A DNA stretch of 8,779 bases from assembly GCA_003695555.1 (NCBI GenBank), contig RFIU01000150.1, forward strand, positions 1-8,779, given 5' to 3'. The stretch is from Alphaproteobacteria bacterium. GTDB taxonomy: Bacteria > Pseudomonadota > Alphaproteobacteria > Sphingomonadales > Rhodothalassiaceae. A program made the translations under genes and the position numbers. The notes beneath the pieces were generated by a model. The model was given only the letters and a program-made list of their open reading frames with translations, was not told the DNA's origin and did no database searches. Position 1 is the first letter of the stretch. Each line of letters begins with the position of its first letter. Positions 1-5,793 of this stretch are shown piece after piece.

Positions 1-449
1 TCCTTCATCAGGTCGGCATATTCATCGTGCATGACCCGGGTCAGATCGCCGCCGTCGTCGAGGATCATGTTCGGCCGCCAGCCGTCCGGCCCTTCGATGG
101 TGCGGCGGATGCACCATTCGTATTCCTCTTCCGTCTCGCCCTTCCAGGCGAAGACCGGCACCCCGGTGGCGGCGATCGCCGCGGCTGCCTGATCCTGGGT
201 GGAGAAGATGTTGCAGGAGCTCCAGCGCACCTCGGCGCCGAGCGCGGTCAGGGTTTCGATCAGCACCGCCGTCTGGATCGTCATGTGCAGGCAGCCCGCG
301 ATCCGCGCGCCAGCGAGCGGCCTGGCGTCCGCATACTCCTCGCGCAGGGCCATCAGGCCGGGCATTTCGGTCTCGGCCAGCGAGATCTCCTTGCGGCCCC
401 AATCGGCGAGAGAGATGTCCTTGACCTTGTAGTCGGCGGTGTTCGTCAT
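1..449 (-). CDS. ahcY: S-adenosylhomocysteine hydrolase, N-terminal 149 residues (runs off the left edge)
   Basis: AhcY is a cytosolic NAD-dependent enzyme that splits S-adenosylhomocysteine into adenosine and homocysteine, relieving product inhibition of SAM-dependent methyltransferases and feeding homocysteine back to methionine. The 149 visible residues begin MTNTADYKVKDISLADWGRK and include the family signatures GCLHMTIQTAVLIETL and WSSCNIFSTQDQAAAAIA, then FAWKGETEEEYEWC and MILDDGGDLT. His55, Cys79 and Asp131 fall at the same numbers as the well-studied active-site residues of the human enzyme, which supports the start chosen. That start is the ATG read from 449 down to 447, preceded by a modest Shine-Dalgarno-like AAGGGA (460-465, minus strand) with a 10-nt spacer. 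The rest, including the NAD domain, lies outside the window. It is transcribed away from the methyltransferase at 841. Identity is very secure. Confidence 0.97.
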   Translation of the reverse strand, partial: MTNTADYKVKDISLADWGRKEISLAETEMPGLMALREEYADARPLAGARIAGCLHMTIQTAVLIETLTALGAEVRWSSCNIFSTQDQAAAAIAATGVPVFAWKGETEEEYEWCIRRTIEGPDGWRPNMILDDGGDLTRVMHDEYADLMK

Positions 450-486
450 CGATGCGGATTCCCTTGGTCCCGATGTCCTTCCCGAA

Positions 487-517
487 GGTGCGGCACGATC
501 GGTGTCGCAGGCGCACC
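487..517 (-). other. stem-loop in the ahcY leader
   Basis: Read on the minus strand, GGTGCG (517-512) can pair perfectly with CGCACC (492-487) around a 19-nt loop. It lies inside the untranslated leader implied by the promoter call at 565-594. I cannot match it to a known riboswitch, and 6-bp GC stems arise often by chance in DNA this GC-rich. Listed only as a possible leader structure. Confidence 0.2.
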
Positions 518-564
518 CTGGACCCCGACCGCTTTGCATGCGCTCGAAGCCCTTCTCGGCGCGG

Positions 565-594
565 CTTATAGCAGCGCCGTTCGAAAGCTGGCAA
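565..594 (-). promoter_or_regulatory. candidate sigma70-type promoter of ahcY
   Basis: On the minus strand, TTGCCA (594-589) and TATAAG (570-565) are separated by 18 bp, close to the housekeeping-sigma consensus. The -10-like element is the best in the region upstream of ahcY. Transcription would begin near 558, giving a leader of about 110 nt. The 20-bp palindrome at 600-619 sits 5 bp upstream of the -35 element. This is a motif-based inference. Confidence 0.5.
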
Positions 595-599
595 GGAAG

Positions 600-619
600 A
601 TATAAAGAATTCTTTATAT
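600..619. promoter_or_regulatory. perfect 20-bp palindrome, candidate operator of ahcY
   Basis: ATATAAAGAATTCTTTATAT is identical to its own reverse complement over all 20 bp and is strikingly AT-rich within GC-rich surroundings. It lies immediately upstream of the putative ahcY promoter, centred about 52 bp from the inferred start point. A dimeric helix-turn-helix regulator is the natural reader. ArsR-family regulators of the SAM/SAH cycle (SahR-type) are known to bind palindromes near ahcY in proteobacteria, but I cannot confirm from memory that this exact word is their site. It has no T-run or loop typical of a terminator. Confidence 0.6.
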
Positions 620-825
620 GGCCGGGCAAGGCATCACTTAGGGCCGCTCGTCGCCCGGCTCCGCCTCTCGCCTCGGGACGGCGTGAAAACATTCAAGTTC
701 GTGTCGAATGCGGCGCGTTTCCTTACCGGATCTCAAGACCCGGGGCGCAAGGATGGTGTCCCTGTGCCGGTCCGTCGCCCTTAGTCGGCAGACCAAGGCG
801 GCGGGATCCGTGTAAAGGAACATGT
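620..825. other. intergenic stretch upstream of the methyltransferase, nothing recognised
   Basis: The space between ahcY and the divergent methyltransferase is 391 bp in all. The ahcY side (450-619) holds its leader, promoter and palindrome. In the remaining part I found no convincing gene, no FNR-type box, no clear -35/-10 pair for the rightward gene and no repeat. The reading frame upstream of 841 is open back to 439, but it runs antisense through the ahcY control region and has no coding character, so it was not used to extend the gene. Confidence 0.4.
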
Positions 826-840
826 GGAGGAAAGCGCGCC

Positions 841-1488
841 ATGAGACACGGCTTCGCCGATCTGCAGACCTTTGCCGACAGGCGGCAACGGCCCCTTGTC
901 TTCGACATGGCCGAGCGGATCGTCGTGCTGGCGCTCTATGGCTGGCTGGTGATGCGTCTGCTGCCGGGGAAGGCGGGCGGGATCGGCGGGTATGCGCTTC
1001 TGCTGCTCGTCTCGGAAGGCGTCGTCGTCGTGCTGCTGCTGATTCGGCGGCGGGCACAGCGGATCTCGCTCGATGCGCGCGACTGGGCGGTCGCCTTCGC
1101 CGGTACGCTGGCTCCATTGATGGTCACCCGCGCCGGAGCGCCGCTCGCACCGGGGGCGGGGCTGGCGTTAATGCTGGTCGGTCTCGTCGGCCATCTCGGT
1201 GCCAAGCTCAGCCTGCGCCGCAGCTTCGGAATCGTGCCCGCCGATCGCGGCGTGCGGACCGGCGGATTCTACCGACTGGTGCGACATCCGATGTATGCCG
1301 GCTACATGCTCGCCCATCTGGGCTTTCTGCTCGTCGCGCCGAGCCTGTGGAACATGGCCGTCTATGCCTTCGGCTGGACGATGCTGATCGTGCGGATAAG
1401 AGCGGAAGAGGCAGTGCTGGCCGGCAATCCCGGCTATCGGGCCTACATGCAGCGGGTACGTTGGCGGGTGATGCCGGGCCTGTTCTAG
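841..1488 (+). CDS. membrane-bound methyltransferase of the isoprenylcysteine carboxyl methyltransferase (ICMT/PEMT-like) family
   Basis: The 215-residue protein is a small polytopic membrane protein. Hydrophobic segments lie at roughly residues 23-41, 50-67, 80-96, 101-118 and 155-180. The C-terminal third carries the family's SAM-binding signature: RHPMYAGY at 148-155, preceded by GVRTGGFYRLV, and the paired acids Glu189-Glu190 in RAEEAVL, ending with GYRAYMQRVRWRVMPGLF. Members of this superfamily methylate prenylcysteines, phospholipids or other lipophilic targets from SAM. The bacterial substrate cannot be deduced here. The ATG at 841 was chosen because GGAGGA (826-831) precedes it with good spacing and because the longer frame upstream looks non-coding. 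It is divergent from ahcY, whose product removes the SAH this enzyme would make, though shared regulation is only an inference. It is unlikely to belong to the cco operon, which starts after a 543-bp gap with its own promoter. Confidence 0.85.
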   Translation: MRHGFADLQTFADRRQRPLVFDMAERIVVLALYGWLVMRLLPGKAGGIGGYALLLLVSEGVVVVLLLIRRRAQRISLDARDWAVAFAGTLAPLMVTRAGAPLAPGAGLALMLVGLVGHLGAKLSLRRSFGIVPADRGVRTGGFYRLVRHPMYAGYMLAHLGFLLVAPSLWNMAVYAFGWTMLIVRIRAEEAVLAGNPGYRAYMQRVRWRVMPGLF

Positions 1489-1877
1489 AGGAGGCTTCCT
1501 CCCGGGCCGCCCCTTTTCTTGCGCGGAGCGGCCATCGAACAGCATGCAGGGCGCCTCGATCGCCGTTGTCGCCCCACGCCCGCGTTCACCCGGCCGGATG
1601 CCGCCGCCGCGCTCGGCCGTCAGCAGCACCGGTCCCATGATCGAGGTGACGGCGACCCCCGTTCCATCCCTTTCGCCCCCGATGTCGGCATCAAAGAATC
1701 CGGCCCCCACAAGAAATGCGAAATACCCGACACGTTTTCATGGAATTTTCACAGACACCTTGTGCAAATGGCTTTCCTATCGATGCCGCTTCTGTCTATC
1801 TTTCGTTCAGCCTCCTGCGGCATGAACCGTTCTCAGGCAGTGCCAGATGCGAAGGCGGCGGAATGTGATCTTCATCT
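1489..1877. other. non-coding stretch upstream of the ccoN promoter
   Basis: No gene can be supported here. A small GGAGG-CTT-CCTCC hairpin (1490-1502) follows the methyltransferase stop, with TTTTCTT at 1514-1520; it might be a weak terminator. On the minus strand one frame (about 1737 down to 1490) has strongly GC-rich third positions and reads partly like protein (for example FFDADIGGERDGTGVAVTSI), but it lacks a ribosome site and a recognised domain. From about 1711 the DNA becomes AT-richer, as expected near a promoter. A hairpin of GTTCAGCC (1805-1812) with GGC-A-TGAAC (1819-1827) is visible; its role is unknown. Confidence 0.4.
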
Positions 1878-1891
1878 TTGACATGGATCAA
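1878..1891. promoter_or_regulatory. FNR/FixK-type binding site upstream of ccoN
   Basis: TTGACATGGATCAA matches the FNR-family consensus TTGAT-N4-ATCAA in 9 of 10 specified positions, the left half-site having C for T. Its centre (1884.5) is 41.5 bp from about 1926, the start point implied by the -10-like hexamer at 1913-1918, which is the standard position for class II activation by FNR, FnrL or FixK. Low-oxygen induction of ccoNOQP through such boxes is well established in alphaproteobacteria. Which protein binds here cannot be told from the site. Confidence 0.85.
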
Positions 1892-1912
1892 AGAGGAGCA
1901 GGATGCTTCGAG

Positions 1913-1918
1913 TATGAA
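1913..1918 (+). promoter_or_regulatory. -10 element of the ccoN promoter
   Basis: TATGAA lies where a -10 hexamer should be for an activator box centred at -41.5. No good -35 element is needed, since the FNR-type box covers that position. The implied start near 1926 gives a leader of about 106 nt before ccoN. The assignment rests mainly on spacing. Confidence 0.55.
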
Positions 1919-2020
1919 GGGCCGAGCCGCTTGATGCCATGCTGATGACGGACAAGCCATGGGCGGGTTGTCATTTCCGCCCGCCGGCATGACGAGCAGG
2001 GAGAGTCGAGCCAGACCTCA

Positions 2021-2027
2021 AAGGAGG
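2021..2027 (+). promoter_or_regulatory. strong ribosome binding site of ccoN
   Basis: AAGGAGG is a near-perfect Shine-Dalgarno. It stands 4 nt before the ATG at 2032 and 10 nt before a second in-frame ATG at 2038, so either Met1 or Met3 could be the true start. The difference is two residues. Confidence 0.8.
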
Positions 2028-2031
2028 GCCG

Positions 2032-3669
2032 ATGACGATGAACGAGGCAACCCCCAGAACCCAGGGCCTGAATGCAAGCGCGATGGGCGTCATCGCCGCC
2101 TTCGTGGCGGGCGCCTTCTGGTCGCTCTATACGGCGATCCATGCCTATGACGCGCCGATGCGGTTTCATGCGCTGCTGTTCACCGCCTTCTTTGTGATCG
2201 GCATCGCCCAGGTGGCGGCGTTCCGGCCGCCCGCGGACCGCAGCCAATATAATGTGAAGATCGTGAAATACGGTGTCGTGGCGAGTGTCTTCTGGGGGAT
2301 CGCCGCCTTTCTGGTCGGCGTTCTGATCGCCTTCCAGCTCGCCTTTCCGGCGCTCAATTTCGACACCTCCTTCCTCAATTTCGGACGGTTGCGGCCGCTG
2401 CATACCTCGGCGGCGATCTTCGCCTTCGGCGGCAATGTCCTGATCGCGACGAGCTTCTGGGTGGTGCAGCGCACCTCGCGGGCGCGGCTGGCCGGAGAGA
2501 TCGCGCCGTGGTTCGTCTTCTGGGGCTACAATCTCTTCATCGTCATCGCCGGCACCGGCTATCTGATGGGGGTGACGCAATCGAAGGAATATGCCGAGCC
2601 TGAATGGTATGCCGATCTCTGGCTGACGATCGTCTGGGTGGTCTATCTGCTGGTCTTCCTGGGCACGCTGGCGCGTAGGCGCGAGCCGCATATCTATGTC
2701 GCGAACTGGTTCTACCTCGCCTTCATCGTCACCATCGCGATGCTGCATCTCGGCAACAATGTCGCGCTGCCAGTTTCGCTGTTTTCCTCGAAGTCGGTGA
2801 TCGCCTATGCGGGCGCGCAGGATGCCCTGATCCAGTGGTGGTACGGCCACAATGCGGTCGGCTTCTTCCTCACCGCCGGCTTTCTCGGCATCATGTATTA
2901 TTTCGTGCCGAAGCGGGCCGAGCGGCCGGTCTATTCCTATCGTCTGTCGATCATCCATTTCTGGGCGCTGATCTTCCTCTACATCTGGGCGGGGCCGCAT
3001 CATCTGCACTACACGGCGCTGCCGATGTGGGCGCAGACGCTGGGCGCGACTTTCTCGGTGATGCTGTGGATGCCATCCTGGGGCGGCATGCTGAACGGTC
3101 TGCTGACCCTGAAGGGCGCTTGGGACAAGCTGCGCACCGACCCCGTGATCCGCATGCTGGTCGTCTCCGTCGCCTTCTATGGCATGAGCACCTTTGAAGG
3201 GCCGGTGATGTCGATGCACTGGGTGAACGGTCTGTCGCACTATACCGACTGGACCATCGGCCATGTCCATTCCGGCGCCCTGGGCTGGGTCGGCTTCGTT
3301 TCCTTCGGCGCGCTCTACTGCCTTGCGCCCTGGGTGTTCCGTCGCAAGCAGCTCTATTCGCTGGTGCTCGTCGAGTGGCACTTCTGGATCGCGACGCTCG
3401 GCATTCTGCTCTACATCACCGCCATGTGGGTGTCGGGAATCATGCAGGGGCTGATGTGGCGTTCCTATGATGCGCTCGGCTTCCTCGAATACTCCTTCGC
3501 CGAGACGGTGGTGCGCATGCATCCCTATTACGTGATCCGGGCGACGGGCGGGGTGCTCTTCCTGATTGGCGCGCTGATCATGGCCTGGAACATCTACATG
3601 ACCGCTAGGGGGCGGGTGCGCAGCGGCGAGCCTGAGGTGCTCGCGGCACCGGCCGGCATGGCGATCTGA
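2032..3669 (+). CDS. ccoN: cbb3-type cytochrome c oxidase subunit I (catalytic)
   Basis: CcoN is the membrane subunit that reduces oxygen to water and pumps protons in the high-affinity cbb3 oxidase. The 545-residue protein has the whole set of metal ligands: His124 (RPLHTSA) and His413 for low-spin heme b, His411 (HVHSG, 411-415) for heme b3, and His273 (WWYGHNAVGFF) plus His323/His324 (GPHHLHY) for CuB. Tyr317 lies 44 residues after His273, the same spacing as the Tyr-His cross-link pair known from Pseudomonas stutzeri CcoN. Two extra hydrophobic helices (about 18-38 and 45-64) precede the catalytic core. They account for its being longer than the pseudomonad protein and are usual in alphaproteobacteria. 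It is first in the operon, behind an FNR-type promoter, and ccoO begins 26 bp after its stop. Confidence 0.98.
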   Translation: MTMNEATPRTQGLNASAMGVIAAFVAGAFWSLYTAIHAYDAPMRFHALLFTAFFVIGIAQVAAFRPPADRSQYNVKIVKYGVVASVFWGIAAFLVGVLIAFQLAFPALNFDTSFLNFGRLRPLHTSAAIFAFGGNVLIATSFWVVQRTSRARLAGEIAPWFVFWGYNLFIVIAGTGYLMGVTQSKEYAEPEWYADLWLTIVWVVYLLVFLGTLARRREPHIYVANWFYLAFIVTIAMLHLGNNVALPVSLFSSKSVIAYAGAQDALIQWWYGHNAVGFFLTAGFLGIMYYFVPKRAERPVYSYRLSIIHFWALIFLYIWAGPHHLHYTALPMWAQTLGATFSVMLWMPSWGGMLNGLLTLKGAWDKLRTDPVIRMLVVSVAFYGMSTFEGPVMSMHWVNGLSHYTDWTIGHVHSGALGWVGFVSFGALYCLAPWVFRRKQLYSLVLVEWHFWIATLGILLYITAMWVSGIMQGLMWRSYDALGFLEYSFAETVVRMHPYYVIRATGGVLFLIGALIMAWNIYMTARGRVRSGEPEVLAAPAGMAI

Positions 3670-3695
3670 GGCAGGAAAGGCGGGAGCGACAAGTC

Positions 3696-4433
3696 ATGGC
3701 GAAACTTTCCCACGAAAAGATCGAGAAGAACTCGATCCTGCTGCTCGTCCTCATCCTGGTCGTCGTCTCGATCGGCGGGCTGGTCGAGATCGTCCCGCTC
3801 TTCTGGATGAAGAGCAGCATCGAGAAGGTAGAGGGCATGCGCCCCTACACGCCTCTCGAGCTGATGGGACGCGACATCTATATTCGTGAGGGCTGCTACG
3901 TCTGTCACAGCCAGATGATCCGCTCGTTGCGTTCGGAGGTGGACCGTTATGGGCATTATTCGCTGGCGGCCGAAAGCATGTACGACCATCCCTTCCAGTG
4001 GGGTTCGAAGCGCACCGGGCCGGATCTCGCCAGGGTGGGGGGCAAGTATTCGGACGAATGGCATCGCCTGCATCTCGCCGATCCCCGATCGGTGGTTCCC
4101 GAGTCGGTGATGCCCGGCTATCCCTTCCTTGCCGAAACCCCGCTGGATGCCAGGCATATTCGCGAACGGCTCGAAGCCGATCGTGCCGTCGGGGTGCCCT
4201 ACAGCGAAGAGATGATCGCGCATGCGGACGAGGATCTGCGCGCGCAGCTCGCTCCCGGCGGCGATACGGATGGCCTGATCGCACGCTATGGTGACAAGGT
4301 GCAGGTGCGCGATTTCGACGGCAATCCGAAGATGGTTTCCGAGCTGGATGCGCTGATCGCCTATCTGCAGATGCTCGGAACCCTTGTTGACACGAAAAGC
4401 TTCAAGGCGAACGAGCAGGACAACGACCGCTGA
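3696..4433 (+). CDS. ccoO: cbb3-type cytochrome c oxidase subunit II, membrane-anchored monoheme cytochrome c
   Basis: CcoO passes electrons from CcoP to the heme b centre of CcoN. The 245-residue protein has one N-terminal membrane anchor (about residues 13-36) and a periplasmic domain with one heme c site, EGCYVCHSQMIR, with Cys67, Cys70 and His71. Met139 in SVMPGYPFL is the expected sixth heme ligand. The conserved text around the heme (RSEVDRYGHYSLAAES, YDHPFQWGSKRTGPDL) is typical of the family. The ATG at 3696 follows GGGAG (3682-3686) with a 9-nt spacer. A longer loop at about 155-205, rich in charged residues, is usual for CcoO. The next gene, ccoQ, starts 61 bp downstream. Confidence 0.98.
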   Translation: MAKLSHEKIEKNSILLLVLILVVVSIGGLVEIVPLFWMKSSIEKVEGMRPYTPLELMGRDIYIREGCYVCHSQMIRSLRSEVDRYGHYSLAAESMYDHPFQWGSKRTGPDLARVGGKYSDEWHRLHLADPRSVVPESVMPGYPFLAETPLDARHIRERLEADRAVGVPYSEEMIAHADEDLRAQLAPGGDTDGLIARYGDKVQVRDFDGNPKMVSELDALIAYLQMLGTLVDTKSFKANEQDNDR

Positions 4434-4494
4434 TCCGGCCTTCTCCCGGCGGCGGAAACAGACGCGGCAACGGAAGCGGGGACAGGAAGACGCG

Positions 4495-4674
4495 ATGTAT
4501 CACCAAATGGTCCATTTTGCCGGAACCTGGGGCCTCGGCCTGCTCGCGCTGCTCTTCGGCATCGCGGTGATCTATGCGCTCTGGCCCGCCAACCGGGAAA
4601 AGTTCCGGCGGATGGCGGCCCTGCCGCTCGAAGACGAAGAAGAACCGATTTCGGACAAGGAGGCTCGCCCATGA
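4495..4674 (+). CDS. ccoQ: cbb3-type cytochrome c oxidase subunit IV (CcoQ), small membrane subunit
   Basis: This 59-residue protein has one membrane helix (about residues 10-30, GTWGLGLLALLFGIAVIYAL) followed by WPANREKFRRMAALPLEDEEE, the usual CcoQ pattern of a helix, a basic patch and an acidic tail. In other bacteria CcoQ helps stabilise the assembled oxidase, particularly its link with CcoP, and is not needed for catalysis itself. The ATG at 4495 was preferred because AGGAAG (4484-4489) sits 5 nt ahead of it; the frame is open upstream to 4384 within the end of ccoO, but that part has no match to the family. Its stop overlaps the ccoP start as ATGA, suggesting translational coupling. Size, position and composition make the call firm, although CcoQ sequences vary greatly. 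Confidence 0.93.
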   Translation: MYHQMVHFAGTWGLGLLALLFGIAVIYALWPANREKFRRMAALPLEDEEEPISDKEARP

Positions 4675-5582
4675 CGCGCCCTCGCGAAACCGATGATGTC
4701 ACCGGCATCGAGACGACCGGTCACGAATGGGACGGCATCAAGGAGCTGGACAACCCCCTGCCGCGCTGGTGGGTGAACATCTTCTATGCCTGCATTCTGG
4801 GTGCCATCGTCTTCTGGGTACTTTATCCGTCCTGGCCGATCTGGAACGGGCAGGAGTGGACCTTCGTGCGCGGTGTGATCGGGACGACGCCGCGCGATGA
4901 TGTCGAGAAGGCGCTGGCCAGACAGGCGGCTCAACGGGCACGTTGGCAGGAGCAGATCAACAAGACGCCCCTTGCCGGCATCGTCAAGGATCCTGAACTC
5001 TTGGAATTCGCTATTGCCGGTGGCAAGGCGGCCTTCGGCGACAATTGCGCGCCGTGCCACGGGACCGGTGCGCAGGGCGGACCGGGCTTTCCCAACCTGA
5101 ACGACGACGAATGGCTGTGGGGCGGCACCCTGGACGACATCCATCAGACGATCACCCATGGCATCCGCTGGGAGTCCGACCCAGAGACGCGCATGTCGAT
5201 CATGCAGGGCTATCTGAAGGATCAGATCCTGAGCCGCGAAGAGGTTTCCGACGTCGTTCAGTATGTTCTGAACTTCACCGGTAGGGCGAGCGATCCGCAG
5301 GCGGTGGAGCGCGGCGCGAAGACCTTCGCCGATATCTGCTCGGCATGTCACGGGGCGGACGGAAAGGGCAACAAATATGTCGGCGCGCCTGACCTGACCA
5401 ACGACATCTGGCTTTATGGAGGCGATCCGGAGACGATCTTCGAGACGGTCGCCAATGGCCGCGCCGGGCAGATGCCGGCCTGGATCGAGCGCCTCGATCC
5501 GGCGACCATCAAGGAGCTTGCCATCTATGTCCACAGCCTTGGTGGTGGCCTGCCGGGGGAAGAAACGGCTGCCGCCGAATAG
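4671..5582 (+). CDS. ccoP: cbb3-type cytochrome c oxidase subunit III, diheme cytochrome c
   Basis: CcoP accepts electrons from soluble or membrane cytochrome c and hands them to CcoO. The 303-residue protein begins with a cytosolic stretch containing GIKELDNPLPRWW, a hallmark of CcoP, then one membrane helix (about 34-54). Two cytochrome c domains follow: CAPCH (Cys126, Cys129, His130) with NLNDDEWLWGG, and CSACH (Cys223, Cys226, His227) with DLTNDIWLYGG. Met268 in GQMPAW is the sixth ligand of the second heme. In the first domain the corresponding stretch reads TRMSIMQGYL, so Met178 (or Met175) should be the ligand, with QGY in place of the more familiar MPxF. The ATG overlaps the ccoQ stop, and GGAGG at 4659-4663 lies 7 nt upstream. 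It is the last structural gene of the oxidase, followed by a hairpin and a 211-bp gap. Confidence 0.98.
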   Translation: MTRPRETDDVTGIETTGHEWDGIKELDNPLPRWWVNIFYACILGAIVFWVLYPSWPIWNGQEWTFVRGVIGTTPRDDVEKALARQAAQRARWQEQINKTPLAGIVKDPELLEFAIAGGKAAFGDNCAPCHGTGAQGGPGFPNLNDDEWLWGGTLDDIHQTITHGIRWESDPETRMSIMQGYLKDQILSREEVSDVVQYVLNFTGRASDPQAVERGAKTFADICSACHGADGKGNKYVGAPDLTNDIWLYGGDPETIFETVANGRAGQMPAWIERLDPATIKELAIYVHSLGGGLPGEETAAAE

Positions 5583-5588
5583 GCCGGG

Positions 5589-5617
5589 AACGGGCTCTTC
5601 GACCCGTTGTTCCTTTC
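5589..5617 (+). terminator. terminator-like hairpin after ccoP
   Basis: AACGGG (5589-5594) pairs perfectly with CCCGTT (5603-5608). TC/GA can extend the stem across a one-base bulge to a 3-nt loop, and GTTCCTTTCT follows. The pyrimidine tail is T-containing but not a clean T-run, so termination may be partial. It begins 7 bp after the ccoP stop and 205 bp before ccoG, so it could set a lower level of ccoGHI than of ccoNOQP. No FNR-type box or strong promoter was seen between it and ccoG. Confidence 0.45.
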
Positions 5618-5793
5618 TGGCGCAAGCGGGATGATGGCGGCGACCTTTCGGCGCAGCCATGACCGCTGGGACTGGACGGCAATGAATCGCCCCCCATATG
5701 GGCACGCAATGGCGGTGTATTCTCGGCCAGCCGGGCGTGCGTGTTCGATGGCCGGGAAGAAACTTCGGCAGCGAGTGACGAGGACGGATTATC

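Noticed and set aside
450..560. Possible SAH riboswitch in the ahcY leader
   Set aside because: SAH riboswitches do precede ahcY in some proteobacteria, and the leader has a GC-rich stem-loop, but the conserved core words of that riboswitch as I know them are not present. A covariance-model search for the SAH riboswitch family would settle it.
816..821. GGAAC near 817 as a general-stress (EcfG-type) -35 element
   Set aside because: No matching CGTT-type -10 follows at the required distance, and the word is too close to the start codon.
439..840. Extending the methyltransferase upstream to an ATG at 439 (349 residues)
   Set aside because: The extension would be antisense to the ahcY start, leader, promoter and palindrome. 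It reads as Arg/Pro-rich non-coding text, and a good ribosome site fits the ATG at 841.
1490..1533. Terminator after the methyltransferase
   Set aside because: Two small stems are possible (GGAGG/CCTCC at 1490-1502 and GGCCGC/GCGGCC at 1505-1533), but the first is only 5 bp with no adjacent T-run and the second has a 17-nt loop and no T-run, so neither is convincing.
1888..3522. Long minus-strand open frame of 544 codons
   Set aside because: It is antisense to ccoN, rich in His/Arg/Asp/Glu, and has no domain. It is the usual shadow of a GC-rich membrane-protein gene.
5693..5702. CCCATATGGG palindrome before ccoG as an operator
   Set aside because: It is only 10 bp, no promoter is apparent nearby, and it does not resemble an FNR-family site; a chance occurrence is adequate.
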